This document shows, in pieces, positions 7,944 through 16,540 of a stretch of DNA of 64,000 nt (position 1 is its first letter; the number at the start of each line of letters is the position of its first letter). Origin of the DNA: Bacillota bacterium (GTDB lineage Bacteria; Bacillota; UBA4882; UBA8346). The notes beneath the pieces are model-generated. The model searched no databases. It was not told the origin of the DNA and saw only the letters and a list, made by a program, of their open reading frames with translations. The translations under genes were made by a program, and so were the position numbers. Location: the NCBI GenBank assembly GCA_023402395.1, contig JAEYGI010000040.1, forward strand, positions 868,001-932,000, given 5' to 3'.

Positions 7944-8699
7944 CTAGAATTTAAAGAATTCTCTCGCCTCGCGATACATTTCCTGGTGATGAAGTTCGTG
8001 CAATGGATCCGGCTGCAGGCTCAGATTTTTATGATGGCGGCGGTACAACAGCAAGGGCTCGTTGATATGGCCAAAGCGGTAATAGCGGCATAACCGCAAC
8101 CACATATCGTGATCATGGGCTTGAATGTAATTTTCTTTAAAATAGCCGACTTTCTTAAAGCACTCGGCTCGAATCATCACCGTCGATCCATTAATGCAGT
8201 TCCCCCGCAATAAAGTCAACGCCGCGTCCTTTCGTGAGAAGAGTTCGGGTGAACGGAATAAACGAGTGATATTCCCCATGGCGTCAATTTCATACCAGTC
8301 GGTATATACCATCCCCAAATCGGAATTGCGTTGAAACAGCCGAACCTGCTTTTGGATTTTGTTCGGGAGAAATTGGTCATCTGAACTGAGCCAGCAAATC
8401 AAGCTGCCTTTAGCGGCCCGTATTCCGATATTTAACGCGCTGGAGGTTCCACCATTATTTTTATAAATATAGCGAACTCTGGGTATATAATTTTGGACCA
8501 CTATCCGGGTATGATCGGTAGAGCCATCATCAACTACAATAATCTCCAATTGTTGATAATTTTGTTGCAAAACGCTTTCAATGGCTTTTCCGACAAATTC
8601 CTGGTGATTATAGACCGGAATGACTACACTGACAAAATCTCGTCCGATTCGGGGAAGTTGGGGTTGGCTCGATAGGCTAGATACCCGCACTACGGTCAT
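7944..8699 (-). CDS. glycosyltransferase family 2 (tandem paralogue a)
   Basis: A 251-residue GT-A enzyme with SVVIPVYNHQEF, VDDGSTDHTR, CWLSSDDQFLP and AHDHDMWLRLCRYYRFG. An N-terminal extension of about 20 residues is absent from its paralogue. ATG follows GGGAGG by 7 nt. It is first in a two-gene minus-strand unit. The two paralogues share long identical stretches in both the catalytic core and the C-terminal acceptor region, so they probably make related linkages. Confidence 0.88.
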   Translation of the reverse strand: MTVVRVSSLSSQPQLPRIGRDFVSVVIPVYNHQEFVGKAIESVLQQNYQQLEIIVVDDGSTDHTRIVVQNYIPRVRYIYKNNGGTSSALNIGIRAAKGSLICWLSSDDQFLPNKIQKQVRLFQRNSDLGMVYTDWYEIDAMGNITRLFRSPELFSRKDAALTLLRGNCINGSTVMIRAECFKKVGYFKENYIQAHDHDMWLRLCRYYRFGHINEPLLLYRRHHKNLSLQPDPLHELHHQEMYREAREFFKF

Positions 8700-8819
8700 G
8701 AACTACCTCCCAGTGAATAAAGCCTTTTCATTAATAAGAATAAGCACCTAAACTTTTATTCCCGAATGCTATGGGGAACATTTGAACTTCTGGGGTGGTG
8801 ATTCAGATCATCATAACGG

Positions 8820-10004
8820 CTAAAGAAAAGCCCTTGACAAAAATGATGCTACGCTAGAGACGGTAAAATGGGCATCGACCCACTGCCGGCCATTTATACC
8901 CAGAGTATGACGGAGCCCCGGATTATCTACCAGCCCGGAACAGTAGGAGGCCAACTGATCAATCGCTCCCTTAGAAACTAAAAATCCGTTTTGTTCATGT
9001 TTGACGATATCACCGATTCCTCCACCCGCGTATGCAACCACCGGTTTTAAATAGACCAGCGCCTCAAGAGCGGAACGGGAGAATGTTTCATTGAAATGAC
9101 TGGGCACTACCATTATGTCCATTCCAGGTAAGAATCGCTGCGAATCCGGGAAAAAGCCGGGGAAAACAACCAGGGATTGAAGATTCAACCGTTGGGTCAT
9201 GGCCAACGCCGATCGTAGATAAGCGTCCTTGATGGCGCACCCCGCAATACAAAATTTCAGCCGGCCCGGATATTTCCGATTCAGTTTTTGGGCCATCTCT
9301 AAAAAATCGGCGATACCTTTTTGAGGAGAGATTGAGCCCCAATAGCCGATAGCGATCTGATGCGAAACAATTCCCAGTTTTTTGCGGATTTCACTCCGAT
9401 ACTCTGGCCATTTAGTTTCTTCCAGATTTGAAATATCGATGAAATTAGGGATCCTGACTACTGGCTTTTGCAGATGAGGGATGGTTTGCAGCAGATTTTC
9501 CATGGCGGAGGAGGCCACCCAGATTTCATCGGCGAACTGATTTAAAATCATTCCGGTGGCGGGTAGCTGACCGCGAAAATACTCCCGTATAAACCAAATT
9601 ATCCGGATGCCCAATCGCTTTCCAATTACCGCCGGTGTGACGTTGACACTGGTGTTGACCAGCATGGTTTTGGGATGAATCTCTCGTAACAGGCGTTTCA
9701 GACGGAATATTTCGCGGCTGTCTTTATTAAGCAGCGACTCCAGGTGTTGCTGGAGCGTGTGATGACCGGTGGTCTCAAGTTCAACCAGTCCGCCCATGGT
9801 CCACATCAAGTCAAGCGGCAAAATTCGCGTTTGAATACCCGAACGCTCAGCCAAATTTAGTAATTCGCCATTGGCTGGAGAGAGTAGATAGCGTTCAAAT
9901 TGGTCCGCCGGAAGCGCCTTCATAATCTGCAATAAACTGACTTCGGCACCGTCTAGCCACCCAGGACGGGCGAAATGGTTACAAAAGACAACCGGATTTT
10001 TCAT
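8820..10004 (-). CDS. glycosyltransferase family 4 (GT-B)
   Basis: A 394-residue GT-B enzyme. The N-terminal half begins NPVVFCNHFARPGWLDGAE, and the C-terminal GT4 domain shows GYWGSISPQKGI, VVPSHFNETFSRSALEAL and a glycine-rich AYAGGGIGDIV, with the E-x7-E donor-site pattern. The ATG at 10,004 is preferred over an upstream ATG at 10,127 because GGAAAGG precedes it and the family begins there. The start overlaps the upstream dehydrogenase gene by 26 bp, so translation is probably coupled. Confidence 0.87.
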   Translation of the reverse strand: MKNPVVFCNHFARPGWLDGAEVSLLQIMKALPADQFERYLLSPANGELLNLAERSGIQTRILPLDLMWTMGGLVELETTGHHTLQQHLESLLNKDSREIFRLKRLLREIHPKTMLVNTSVNVTPAVIGKRLGIRIIWFIREYFRGQLPATGMILNQFADEIWVASSAMENLLQTIPHLQKPVVRIPNFIDISNLEETKWPEYRSEIRKKLGIVSHQIAIGYWGSISPQKGIADFLEMAQKLNRKYPGRLKFCIAGCAIKDAYLRSALAMTQRLNLQSLVVFPGFFPDSQRFLPGMDIMVVPSHFNETFSRSALEALVYLKPVVAYAGGGIGDIVKHEQNGFLVSKGAIDQLASYCSGLVDNPGLRHTLGINGRQWVDAHFTVSSVASFLSRAFL

Positions 10005-11040
10005 GTTCAACCTTTCCAGTATTCCGAAAGATGCTGCCCCGCTTGACAATTGCCGATACCGGCTCATCGTTCCACACGGAAAAACCCAAGGTTTCCAATT
10101 CTTCTTTGTCGAACATCGGATCTTCAACGTATACGGGCGTTCCGTAATCCACTAATCGCTGATAGAGTTCGGTTGCCCGGCTGAAGTTAAGATTTTTCAG
10201 TTCCGGTTTATAGGTAATTCCCGAAATAAGAACCGCTGACTCATTTTTTAACGTTTCAAACAAAAATTTACGATACCTTTCGTCCTCGGTCAATGCGGAT
10301 TCCATCAGCCCGGACCTGGTTGCTTCCCATAAAAAACTCATATCTTTGGAAAGGCATTCTCCGCCGATCCCGTAATCGACATCCAGCAGCCTGACATTGG
10401 TTTTGGAATTGACAGATGTCCTGACTTCGTCGAAACTCAACTCCTCTTCAAGGCAATAACGATAAATGGCTTCGGCAAAGGCAATATTCAAATGACGGCT
10501 TGAGTTTTCAATAATCTTGGCCAATTCGGCGATCCGCACGTCACTTACGGTAATCAGTTGTTTTATTAATGGCTGATAGAACTCCAGCCCTCGCTGAATA
10601 CATGCCGGAGTAATTCCACCGATAACCCTGGGCTGTTCAAAAACGTCACGATCAATGCCGAAGTTAATCCGGTGGGGAACATGGATCAAAAAAAGGTCCT
10701 GGCCCAGTCGGTAATTTTTGGTTTCGAAGATCTCCGCCAAACGTTTCATGGTTCCCGGGATTAAAGTCGATTCCACCGACACCAGCGCCCCCGGCTTCGG
10801 ACTGATGGTCTCGGCCAATTCATATAGATTTTCCATGCGGGAACCGGTGGAAATGGCGATCAACCAAACATCAATATCCTTAAAATCCTGATGAGCGGTA
10901 GAGACTTTGAGTCCGGCGCGGCGCAGCGAATCTACCAGTTCCGGTTTGCAATCGACTCCGATCGCGTCAATCTCTTTCTTTCGCAGATCCAGCAGGAGTT
11001 GCAGCCCGATATTGCCCAACCCGACAACGCATGGTTTCAA
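9979..11040 (-). CDS. UDP-sugar dehydrogenase (UDP-Glc/GDP-Man DH family)
   Basis: A 353-residue nucleotide-sugar dehydrogenase that oxidises a C6 hydroxyl to a uronate by two NAD-dependent steps. Visible are the NAD motif VVGLGNIGL, the central-domain helix ELAKIIENSSRHLNIAFAEA, the catalytic-cysteine motif GIGGECLSKD and the C-terminal UDP-binding part GITYKPELKNLN. It is shorter than the usual 410-440 residues, mainly through compact loops, but all three domains are represented. WecC-type UDP-ManNAc/UDP-GlcNAc dehydrogenase is the closest type; the substrate is not certain. The start is TTG, 8 nt after AGGAGTG, downstream of a highly structured leader. Confidence 0.82.
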   Translation of the reverse strand: MKPCVVGLGNIGLQLLLDLRKKEIDAIGVDCKPELVDSLRRAGLKVSTAHQDFKDIDVWLIAISTGSRMENLYELAETISPKPGALVSVESTLIPGTMKRLAEIFETKNYRLGQDLFLIHVPHRINFGIDRDVFEQPRVIGGITPACIQRGLEFYQPLIKQLITVSDVRIAELAKIIENSSRHLNIAFAEAIYRYCLEEELSFDEVRTSVNSKTNVRLLDVDYGIGGECLSKDMSFLWEATRSGLMESALTEDERYRKFLFETLKNESAVLISGITYKPELKNLNFSRATELYQRLVDYGTPVYVEDPMFDKEELETLGFSVWNDEPVSAIVKRGSIFRNTGKVEHEKSGCLL

Positions 11041-11057
11041 ATAGTATCACTCCTAGG

Positions 11058-11228
11058 GGCTTATGCCGTTCATCCCCTTAATGGATAGATATAACGCATA
11101 AGCCGATATGTATGTAACATTGCGGCGCAACAGACCGGATAGCAGTCGTAGCACAGACGACGGCTTTCGGTTGTATAATCGAAGGCTGGTTTATAATATG
11201 AAAATGACCCGTATTCAGCGCCGGTCTG
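11058..11228 (-). promoter_or_regulatory. structured 5' leader of UDP-sugar dehydrogenase
   Basis: Nested inverted repeats fill the gap upstream of the dehydrogenase gene. GGCTTATGC (11,058-11,066) pairs with GCATAAGCC (11,096-11,104), ending just before the AGGAGTG ribosome site. CAGACCGG (11,131-11,138) pairs with CCGGTCTG (11,221-11,228), enclosing a GTCGT/ACGAC stem. On the minus strand this could fold in the leader RNA. No known riboswitch class was recognised. Confidence 0.4.
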
Positions 11229-11290
11229 AAATAACAATTAATCGTCTTTTCCATATGTTCCCACAAGTATATAACTAACTACGCTTCGTC

Positions 11291-11833
11291 TCAAGACAGG
11301 CCGTCCTCAATTTCCCGGCGTAAAATACTCATAATTACTGAATCGTGATAGTGCCCTTGGCTGTAAACTTCCTCGCGGAATACTCCTTCCTCGCTCAACC
11401 CCGCTTTTTGGTAACAGCGGATCGCGCCGGTATTTTCAATATCCACGCGTAGCCAGATTCGGTTCAGGTTAAGCGTGTAAAACCCATAATTAATTAACAA
11501 TTGGACAATTTCCGTGCCCAACCCTTGACCCCAATATTGAGTGTTTCCAATGAACAAACCCAATTCCGCGCTGCGGTTACGCCAATCAATGGCTTTTAGC
11601 TGAGCACCGCCAATATGTTCACTAGTTACCGTATCTACAGCAAAATGAACTTCCTGATGCTGTCGTTCACCCAAGCACTCATACCAATGGCTTAATTCTT
11701 TTTCTGTTAGCGGCATTGCGCCCAAATTAGTAAAAAAGCGGGTGATTTCCGGGTCATTTAACCAACGGAGCCGCGCGATCAGATCCTCATATTCGATGCC
11801 GCGCAACTTTACCAGTTTTCCCTGAAGAATCAT
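11291..11833 (-). CDS. GNAT-family N-acetyltransferase (RimJ/RimL-like)
   Basis: A 180-residue acetyl-CoA-dependent acetyltransferase. It has the N-terminal LRGIEYEDL of RimJ/RimL-type proteins, GLFIGNTQYWGQGLGTEIV containing the acyl-CoA-binding Q-x-x-G-x-G/A pattern, and a C-terminal NTGAIRCYQKAGLSEEG. ATG at 11,833 lies 6 nt after GAGGTG; the GTG inside that site is not the start. Between a DegT aminotransferase and a nucleotide-sugar dehydrogenase it probably acetylates an amino sugar, as PseH or FdtC do. Protein N-terminal acetylation is the alternative. Confidence 0.8.
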   Translation of the reverse strand: MILQGKLVKLRGIEYEDLIARLRWLNDPEITRFFTNLGAMPLTEKELSHWYECLGERQHQEVHFAVDTVTSEHIGGAQLKAIDWRNRSAELGLFIGNTQYWGQGLGTEIVQLLINYGFYTLNLNRIWLRVDIENTGAIRCYQKAGLSEEGVFREEVYSQGHYHDSVIMSILRREIEDGLS

Positions 11834-11869
11834 TATAATCACCTCAATAACATGCCTGCATTAAGCAGG

Positions 11870-11900
11870 TAATAAAACCCTGGCCGCGAAGGCCAGGGGT
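11870..11900 (-). terminator. terminator after DegT aminotransferase
   Basis: CCCTGGCC (11,878-11,885) and GGCCAGGG (11,891-11,898) form a stem with a 5-nt loop. On the minus strand it is followed by TTTTATT. It lies about 100 bp beyond the aminotransferase stop and before the GNAT gene. Confidence 0.6.
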
Positions 11901-11998
11901 ACCGCAAAAGCTCGGAAACACAAGTTGAAATTATAAACCATTTCAGTGTAAACATTTAAATGGGTATCGGAAAAATCTCTTTCACCTATTTTCCCGCC

Positions 11999-13123
11999 TC
12001 AAATTGAAAAAGCATGAATTGTATCAATGATTCGATTTTGGTCCTCTTGGTTCAAGTCGGGAAATAGGGGCAGGGTAACCAAGCGACGCCACTCTTTGGT
12101 TGCTACCGGACAGTAAGTTTTAATCCCCCGGTAGCAAGGGTGAAGGTGGCTTGGAATATAATGAACTCCCGGGGTAATCTCTTTCTCCGTTAAATACCGA
12201 ACCATCCGGTCGCGTCGTTCCTCATCAGGTAGGCGAACTTGATATAAATGCCATGCGGATCGTACATAGGGGCGTTCAATTGGAGTGTCCAGCCAATCCA
12301 GATCCGCAAAGGCTTCGTTATAGTGTTGAACCAATCTCCGGCGGTCCGCATTCAACTCTTCAAGCCGTTGTAATTGAACCAACCCAATCGCAGCTGCGAT
12401 ATCGCTCATATGGTATTTATATCCGATCGCATTGACCCAATAACGCCATTTATAAGATTGGTCTTGATTGGTACGAGACCAAGTATCTTTGGATATTCCC
12501 AACCATCGCATCTCTCGAAACCAGCGTTCTTGCCATTCCTCTCGGCAAGTCACAGCTCCTCCTTCTCCACACGTAAGGTTTTTTACAGCGTGAAAACTAA
12601 AACAGGTCAATGGTGCAATGGAACCGATCCGCTGATCTCGATACTGAGCGCCGCAAGAATGAGCCGCATCCTCTATCAGCACAAGACCATGGGTTTCCGC
12701 TAAGGCCATTAATTCGTCATACTCGCAAGGATGCCCGGCCATGTCCACGGCTAAAATTGCTCGGGTTTTATTAGTAATTTTGGCGATGGCATCCTCCGGA
12801 TCAATAGTCAATGTATCGGGCAAAATATCAACAAAAACCGGTTTGGCTCCACAATAAACGATAACATGAACCGTGGAAATAAAGGTCATTGGAGTTACCA
12901 GCACTTCATCATCAGGTTTTAGTTCCAGTGAAGCCAAAGCCAAGTGTAGAGCGGCTGTACACGAATTTAGCGCAATGCAATGTTTGACCCCCATTATCTT
13001 GGCGAACATTCTTTCAAATTCATCGGTCTTCGGTCCTAGACCAATCCAACCGGACTTTAAAACCTCAACGACCGCCGCCACTTCAGCATCGGTTATTGAG
13101 GGTTTGAGAACCGGAATGCTCAT
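11999..13123 (-). CDS. DegT/DnrJ/EryC1/StrS sugar aminotransferase
   Basis: A 374-residue PLP enzyme of the sugar aminotransferase family, which transfers an amino group from glutamate to a keto sugar nucleotide. It begins IPVLKPSITDAEV with GWIGLGPKTDEFE, has the cofactor pocket ALNSCTAALHLAL and EDAAHSCGAQY, and the Schiff-base lysine in FSFHAVKNLTCGEGG. Full family length. ATG follows GGGAGGG by 9 nt. Together with the CapE-like dehydratase and the adjacent GNAT gene it could make an N-acetylated 4-amino-4,6-dideoxy sugar, as PseC/ArnB homologues do; that pathway is inferred. Confidence 0.92.
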   Translation of the reverse strand: MSIPVLKPSITDAEVAAVVEVLKSGWIGLGPKTDEFERMFAKIMGVKHCIALNSCTAALHLALASLELKPDDEVLVTPMTFISTVHVIVYCGAKPVFVDILPDTLTIDPEDAIAKITNKTRAILAVDMAGHPCEYDELMALAETHGLVLIEDAAHSCGAQYRDQRIGSIAPLTCFSFHAVKNLTCGEGGAVTCREEWQERWFREMRWLGISKDTWSRTNQDQSYKWRYWVNAIGYKYHMSDIAAAIGLVQLQRLEELNADRRRLVQHYNEAFADLDWLDTPIERPYVRSAWHLYQVRLPDEERRDRMVRYLTEKEITPGVHYIPSHLHPCYRGIKTYCPVATKEWRRLVTLPLFPDLNQEDQNRIIDTIHAFSI

Positions 13124-13601
13124 ATAGGTAGCCCTCCCTTAATTAATTGCATTGTATTACCGTTCTGAAGTGAATGTTCCGATCCTCACTATTTTCTTAG
13201 TATATTTTTTCGCAAATAAAAATTCATGGATTACTCAATTCCTATGCGCAAAGTAGAGGTTACGCTAATAGACTAATTACAAAATTACAACCGAACAGTC
13301 ATGAAAAATGAAGCAAAGAGCGACAGTAGTTCAGAAACTGGCGGCGTTCCCGGAATAGTCCCGTCGCGTTCTTTACCGGAAAACGGTCGTCCATGAACAC
13401 ACCGGATGGTTCAGCGTTAATCCAGCCATGATTGGTGTCATTAAAGATAAAGTTGCTCGTAGGGTTCATGCCGAATGGAAATCGTTCAAAACATCCGAGC
13501 CCAACTCAGAAATGATAATTATTTGTCACAAGTCGTCTTGAATTGCGCTGATCTATTCCAAAACTTAACCAACCGCGTTAAAACAGTGAGAGGTGATTAT
13601 T
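13124..13601. other. 478-bp intergenic region with a small unrecognised frame
   Basis: Divergent gap between the aminotransferase and a SPOCS-like gene. It presumably holds both promoters, but I see no confident -35/-10 pair. On the minus strand a 56-codon frame at 13,299-13,469 starts MNPTSNFIFNDTNHGWINAE and ends CRSLLHFS; no good ribosome site precedes it and no family is recognised, so it is more likely a remnant than a gene. Confidence 0.4.
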
Positions 13602-14171
13602 TTGGCACAATGTAGACCCGTGAATATCGGCTCTAATTTGGTCTGTTGCGTTCCGAAAGTCTGTGAGTTCAGCACGGCGGTTGCCCGTTTTCAAAACCAG
13701 ATTACCCGCCAGGTGTTGTTAGACTTATCAAAACGTTGCCAGGCAGTAGTTCCACCTGTACCCCCCGGTCCGGTTATATTAGCTGAAATCACTACGGTTG
13801 TACCGTTATCCTTCACTTTGTCCTTCATATTGCCTGCTGATGAAGTGTTATCGGTGGAAACGGCGATTCAAAATGTAGCATTCGAGATCATTGGGTTCGG
13901 ATCGGTAGTTGTCCGGGTCAGTGGTGATATCGTAATCACGGTTACTTTCTTGGGAACCGATGGGCTGAATCATACTCAGACGCAATCATTCCCATTCAGC
14001 ACGGTTATCAATGTCCCCGGTACATTTCCAACCAATGTCACGGTGGCAGGGGATGTCGCACTGGCAAGCCAAGTTCTCGTTCAGGAATTCGATCCCAGCA
14101 CATTGGCAATAACGGCTGTTACCGACAACATAACTTTGACAATTACGATTCGAATCCTGACTACGGCTTGA
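13602..14171 (+). CDS. SPOCS-like spore-surface protein, single domain
   Basis: A 189-residue protein with a Cys-containing N-terminus (AQCRPVNIGSNLVCCVPKVC) followed by alternating hydrophobic beta strands. The segment QSFPFSTVINVPGTFP closely resembles IPFSTFVDVPGAEPG of the SPOCS/DUF3794 protein 5 kb away, so it is probably a divergent SPOCS-type structural protein. The start is TTG at 13,602, 6 nt after AGAGGTG; the GTG inside that site is not the start. No signal peptide or membrane segment, as expected for a coat protein deposited from the mother cell. Its role is inferred from that similarity and from the glycan genes around it. Confidence 0.6.
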   Translation: MAQCRPVNIGSNLVCCVPKVCEFSTAVARFQNQITRQVLLDLSKRCQAVVPPVPPGPVILAEITTVVPLSFTLSFILPADEVLSVETAIQNVAFEIIGFGSVVVRVSGDIVITVTFLGTDGLNHTQTQSFPFSTVINVPGTFPTNVTVAGDVALASQVLVQEFDPSTLAITAVTDNITLTITIRILTTA

Positions 14172-14186
14172 TCACGGAATCGGATG

Positions 14187-14220
14187 AAAAAAAACTGCTT
14201 GGAAATAAGCAGTTTTTTTT
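14187..14220. terminator. strong terminator after SPOCS-like gene
   Basis: AAAAAACTGCTT (14,189-14,200) pairs with AAGCAGTTTTTT (14,207-14,218) around a 6-nt loop, with an eight-T tail. It lies 15 bp after the stop codon. Confidence 0.88.
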
Positions 14221-14268
14221 CACTGATTTCTCAAAATTTATCAACCCTTTCAAATGATTTTTTTCTTT

Positions 14269-14315
14269 TACTTTCAGAATCTTTTCATTTGGTTTCGGAG
14301 AATTAATTTTGTGTT
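14269..14315 (+). repeat. isolated relic of the 23.9-kb repeat unit
   Basis: CTTTCAGAATCTTTTCATTTGGTTTCGGAG closely follows CTTTCGAATCTTTTCG and GCTTTCGGAT of the array at 23,903-24,079, with scattered substitutions. It lies between the SPOCS-like gene and the 3D-domain gene and is not tandemly repeated here. Confidence 0.4.
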
Positions 14316-14452
14316 CGGATGTTTTAGGTTTTGTTTCAATTGGGAATTCTCAATTGTCATTAATCGCCGGTTTTTGTTACGACTAGCATCCGGCATCCCG
14401 GCTATTAAAGAGCGTGAGTGTCAAATGTTCAGATTGGATAATCAGGAAACGA

Positions 14453-15367
14453 ATGAAGAACGTTAAACAACCAAACAAAATATTTATTAGGATCGGATTT
14501 GGTGTCAGTTTGGCAATAATGGGGCTTACAACTGGTTTTTTGCCATCCCGGCCCATTCGATTGAGTATTGACGGATCTCCATCAACTTGGGTGAGTTCAC
14601 GAGCGAAGGTGATCGATGGAAATTTAAAACTGATTCTTTCCCGGAGCTTTCCCGAAAGGAAGAGCGGACGGGGTCTGAACCGGAATAAATTAAGTTTGGT
14701 CAATGCATTTCCATATCAGATCAAGTTATCTGAATCAAGCATTGCTCTACATCCGATTCGTCAATCGGAAGATGTGTTTTCATTAACAATCAGTAATCTA
14801 TCTTTCGATTCAAAGTTGTTTTCGGAACTTTTTAAGCCAAACGATCAAATTCAAGCCATCAATCTGTATCAAATTCCTGCGAACGATATCAGGCTTTTTC
14901 GTCATGGTTGGACCGGATTGATCGTCTTTCGGCTACAATTGGTTTATAGCAATTTACCAACAGTGGAGCGCTTTTTAATTTCTAAAAGAAACTTTTTAAA
15001 ACCTAATGAACTCGAAATACTAGGTATCATACCCCAGGCTAAAGTACTTTATAATTCCCGCTGCTCTTATCTTTATCGCCGGACTTTAATGATGGAGGCA
15101 ACTGGCTACTATCCGGGACCTGAATGCACCGGTGCGTCAGCTGATGGATTAACTGCTACCGGGAAAAGAGCCACCTATGGGATCGTAGCTGTCGACCCAA
15201 AAGTCATACCATTAGGAACGATGTTGTATGTGGAAGGCTACGGGCGCGCGGAAGCTGCCGATGTAGGCGGCGCCATCAAGGGAGATCGAATTGATCTTTG
15301 TTTCCGAACTTATCGGGAAGCCATAGTTTACGGAAGAAAACGGGTCCGCGTTTATTTTCTCGAATAA
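14453..15367 (+). CDS. membrane-anchored 3D-domain protein (DPBB fold)
   Basis: A 304-residue protein. A signal-anchor (IFIRIGFGVSLAIMGLTTGFL) lies near residues 10-30, an unassigned extracytoplasmic middle part follows, and the C-terminal 90 residues form a 3D domain: MMEATGYYPGPECTG, YGIVAVDPKVIPLGT, AADVGGAIKGDRIDL, with the conserved aspartates. 3D domains share the double-psi barrel of MltA/RlpA and occur in cell-wall and spore-cortex enzymes such as YabE, YuiC and YocH. It probably cleaves or binds peptidoglycan. ATG at 14,453 follows AGGAAA; an in-frame GTG at 14,414 is the alternative. Convergent with the fourth CgeB gene. Confidence 0.82.
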   Translation: MKNVKQPNKIFIRIGFGVSLAIMGLTTGFLPSRPIRLSIDGSPSTWVSSRAKVIDGNLKLILSRSFPERKSGRGLNRNKLSLVNAFPYQIKLSESSIALHPIRQSEDVFSLTISNLSFDSKLFSELFKPNDQIQAINLYQIPANDIRLFRHGWTGLIVFRLQLVYSNLPTVERFLISKRNFLKPNELEILGIIPQAKVLYNSRCSYLYRRTLMMEATGYYPGPECTGASADGLTATGKRATYGIVAVDPKVIPLGTMLYVEGYGRAEAADVGGAIKGDRIDLCFRTYREAIVYGRKRVRVYFLE

Positions 15368-15465
15368 CATCGTAGTTTACCAGCAATGCAGAGCCTCTAT
15401 CTTAAAACCACCAATGCAAAGACGTTAAAGCCTCCAACTAAAGAAAGGAGCTTAGGGACCGTCAT

Positions 15466-16434
15466 TTAGGTATCAATCGGTTTTTCGAGACTTTTATATA
15501 TTCCATTTCCCATCACTTTCCGGAGCATCAGATCGATTCGATGGTAAAACGTATGTTTTAACCAAGCTTTATAATGACCTTGGGCGGCAATTTTCAAACG
15601 TTTATCGGGATGTTTTAAATAGTAGCGGATGAGAGATCTCAAATGGTTTATGCTGTCATAATAGACTAAATGCACATGATCCGCGAATACACCGTTTAGT
15701 GAGCCGGTTCGGTTCGTTAACAGTAATTTCCCGTAGCTTAATGCTTCATAAATCCGGGGATTAACACCGTTTTGAAGTGCTAAATTAAAAATTAGTTTTG
15801 AACGGCCATATAGCTGTGCTGCCTGCTGATCCCAATAACCTTCACCGATCTCTACTTTGAAGGTTTTCTTTAAATCATCCAGGGCGTCAATTCTTTTCTG
15901 ATAAACTTCTGGATAGGACCAAGCCGTTCCGGCAAACGCTATATCATTGATTTCCAGTGAGTTATATGGCTGATGAACTTCCGGATCACACCCATATTGA
16001 AGCCAATAGGTCTTGGCTTGGCAGTTCCGGTAGAAATAATTCAGGTAATCCTGTTGCGAGATAAAGACATAGTCGAAATTGTTGCCTAATAAGGCATGGG
16101 CTGGATGTCGCAAGGCGGTGTCAAAAGAGAGCAATACCAACGGAACTCGGACCAGTTTCCGAATTTTTTGAAAATTTGCCCAATACAGGGGTGGACTCTC
16201 AGCGGCAATAATCAGGTCCGGTTGAAACCCGTTGGCTCGCAGTTGGGGAAGAACGGTCTTTTGAAAGTCAAACAGACCCACCACCCGAATATTGCCTTTG
16301 GGACAAACCGAAAGTACCTTGTGCCCCATTTTTTTAAAAAACTTGTAATAATGATATGAATAATAACGCTCGAAAACATCGCCGATGAATAAAATTCGTA
16401 ACGGACGATGCGGGTTGATGTTGGCCGGTACCAT
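15466..16434 (-). CDS. CgeB-family glycosyltransferase 4
   Basis: A 322-residue GT-B enzyme more distant from the other three: ILFIGDVFERYYSYHYYKFF at the N-terminus, LLSFDTALRHP, IAFAGTAW, then the donor-site region LIFNLALQNGVNPRIYEAL with LLLTNRTGSLNGVF and the terminal HTFYHRIDLML. ATG at 16,434 lies 6 nt after AGAGGT; the GTG six bases upstream lies next to the ribosome site. It is last in a minus-strand group with the GT-D and TuaH-like genes. Confidence 0.82.
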   Translation of the reverse strand: MVPANINPHRPLRILFIGDVFERYYSYHYYKFFKKMGHKVLSVCPKGNIRVVGLFDFQKTVLPQLRANGFQPDLIIAAESPPLYWANFQKIRKLVRVPLVLLSFDTALRHPAHALLGNNFDYVFISQQDYLNYFYRNCQAKTYWLQYGCDPEVHQPYNSLEINDIAFAGTAWSYPEVYQKRIDALDDLKKTFKVEIGEGYWDQQAAQLYGRSKLIFNLALQNGVNPRIYEALSYGKLLLTNRTGSLNGVFADHVHLVYYDSINHLRSLIRYYLKHPDKRLKIAAQGHYKAWLKHTFYHRIDLMLRKVMGNGIYKSLEKPIDT

Positions 16435-16461
16435 ATTCACACCTCTGGTTAGTATTACTTG

Positions 16462-16489
16462 TATACTATGTCAGGTCAGGAGGTAGGGT
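16462..16489 (-). promoter_or_regulatory. possible sigma-K-type promoter of CgeB 4
   Basis: On the minus strand CATAGTATA (16,462-16,470) fits the sigma-K -10 pattern CATAnnnTA, with AC 17 bp upstream. It lies about 28 bp before the CgeB start. The -35 element is only two bases, so the match may be chance. Confidence 0.25.
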
Positions 16490-16540
16490 GTGAATACCGA
16501 TACTTTTTGACTTTCGCCCATATAAGCCATTCTGGCTCAA

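Noticed and set aside
11058..11228. Known riboswitch (c-di-GMP or similar) in the leader
   Set aside because: Conserved sequence cores of the classes I can recall are not present; only stems are seen.
11078..11266. 62-codon minus-strand frame upstream of the dehydrogenase
   Set aside because: No ribosome site, low-complexity composition, and it runs through the inverted repeats of the leader.
14254..14466. 70-codon + strand frame before the 3D gene
   Set aside because: Very T/Phe-rich because it crosses the repeat relic; no ribosome site, and it runs into the 3D gene start.
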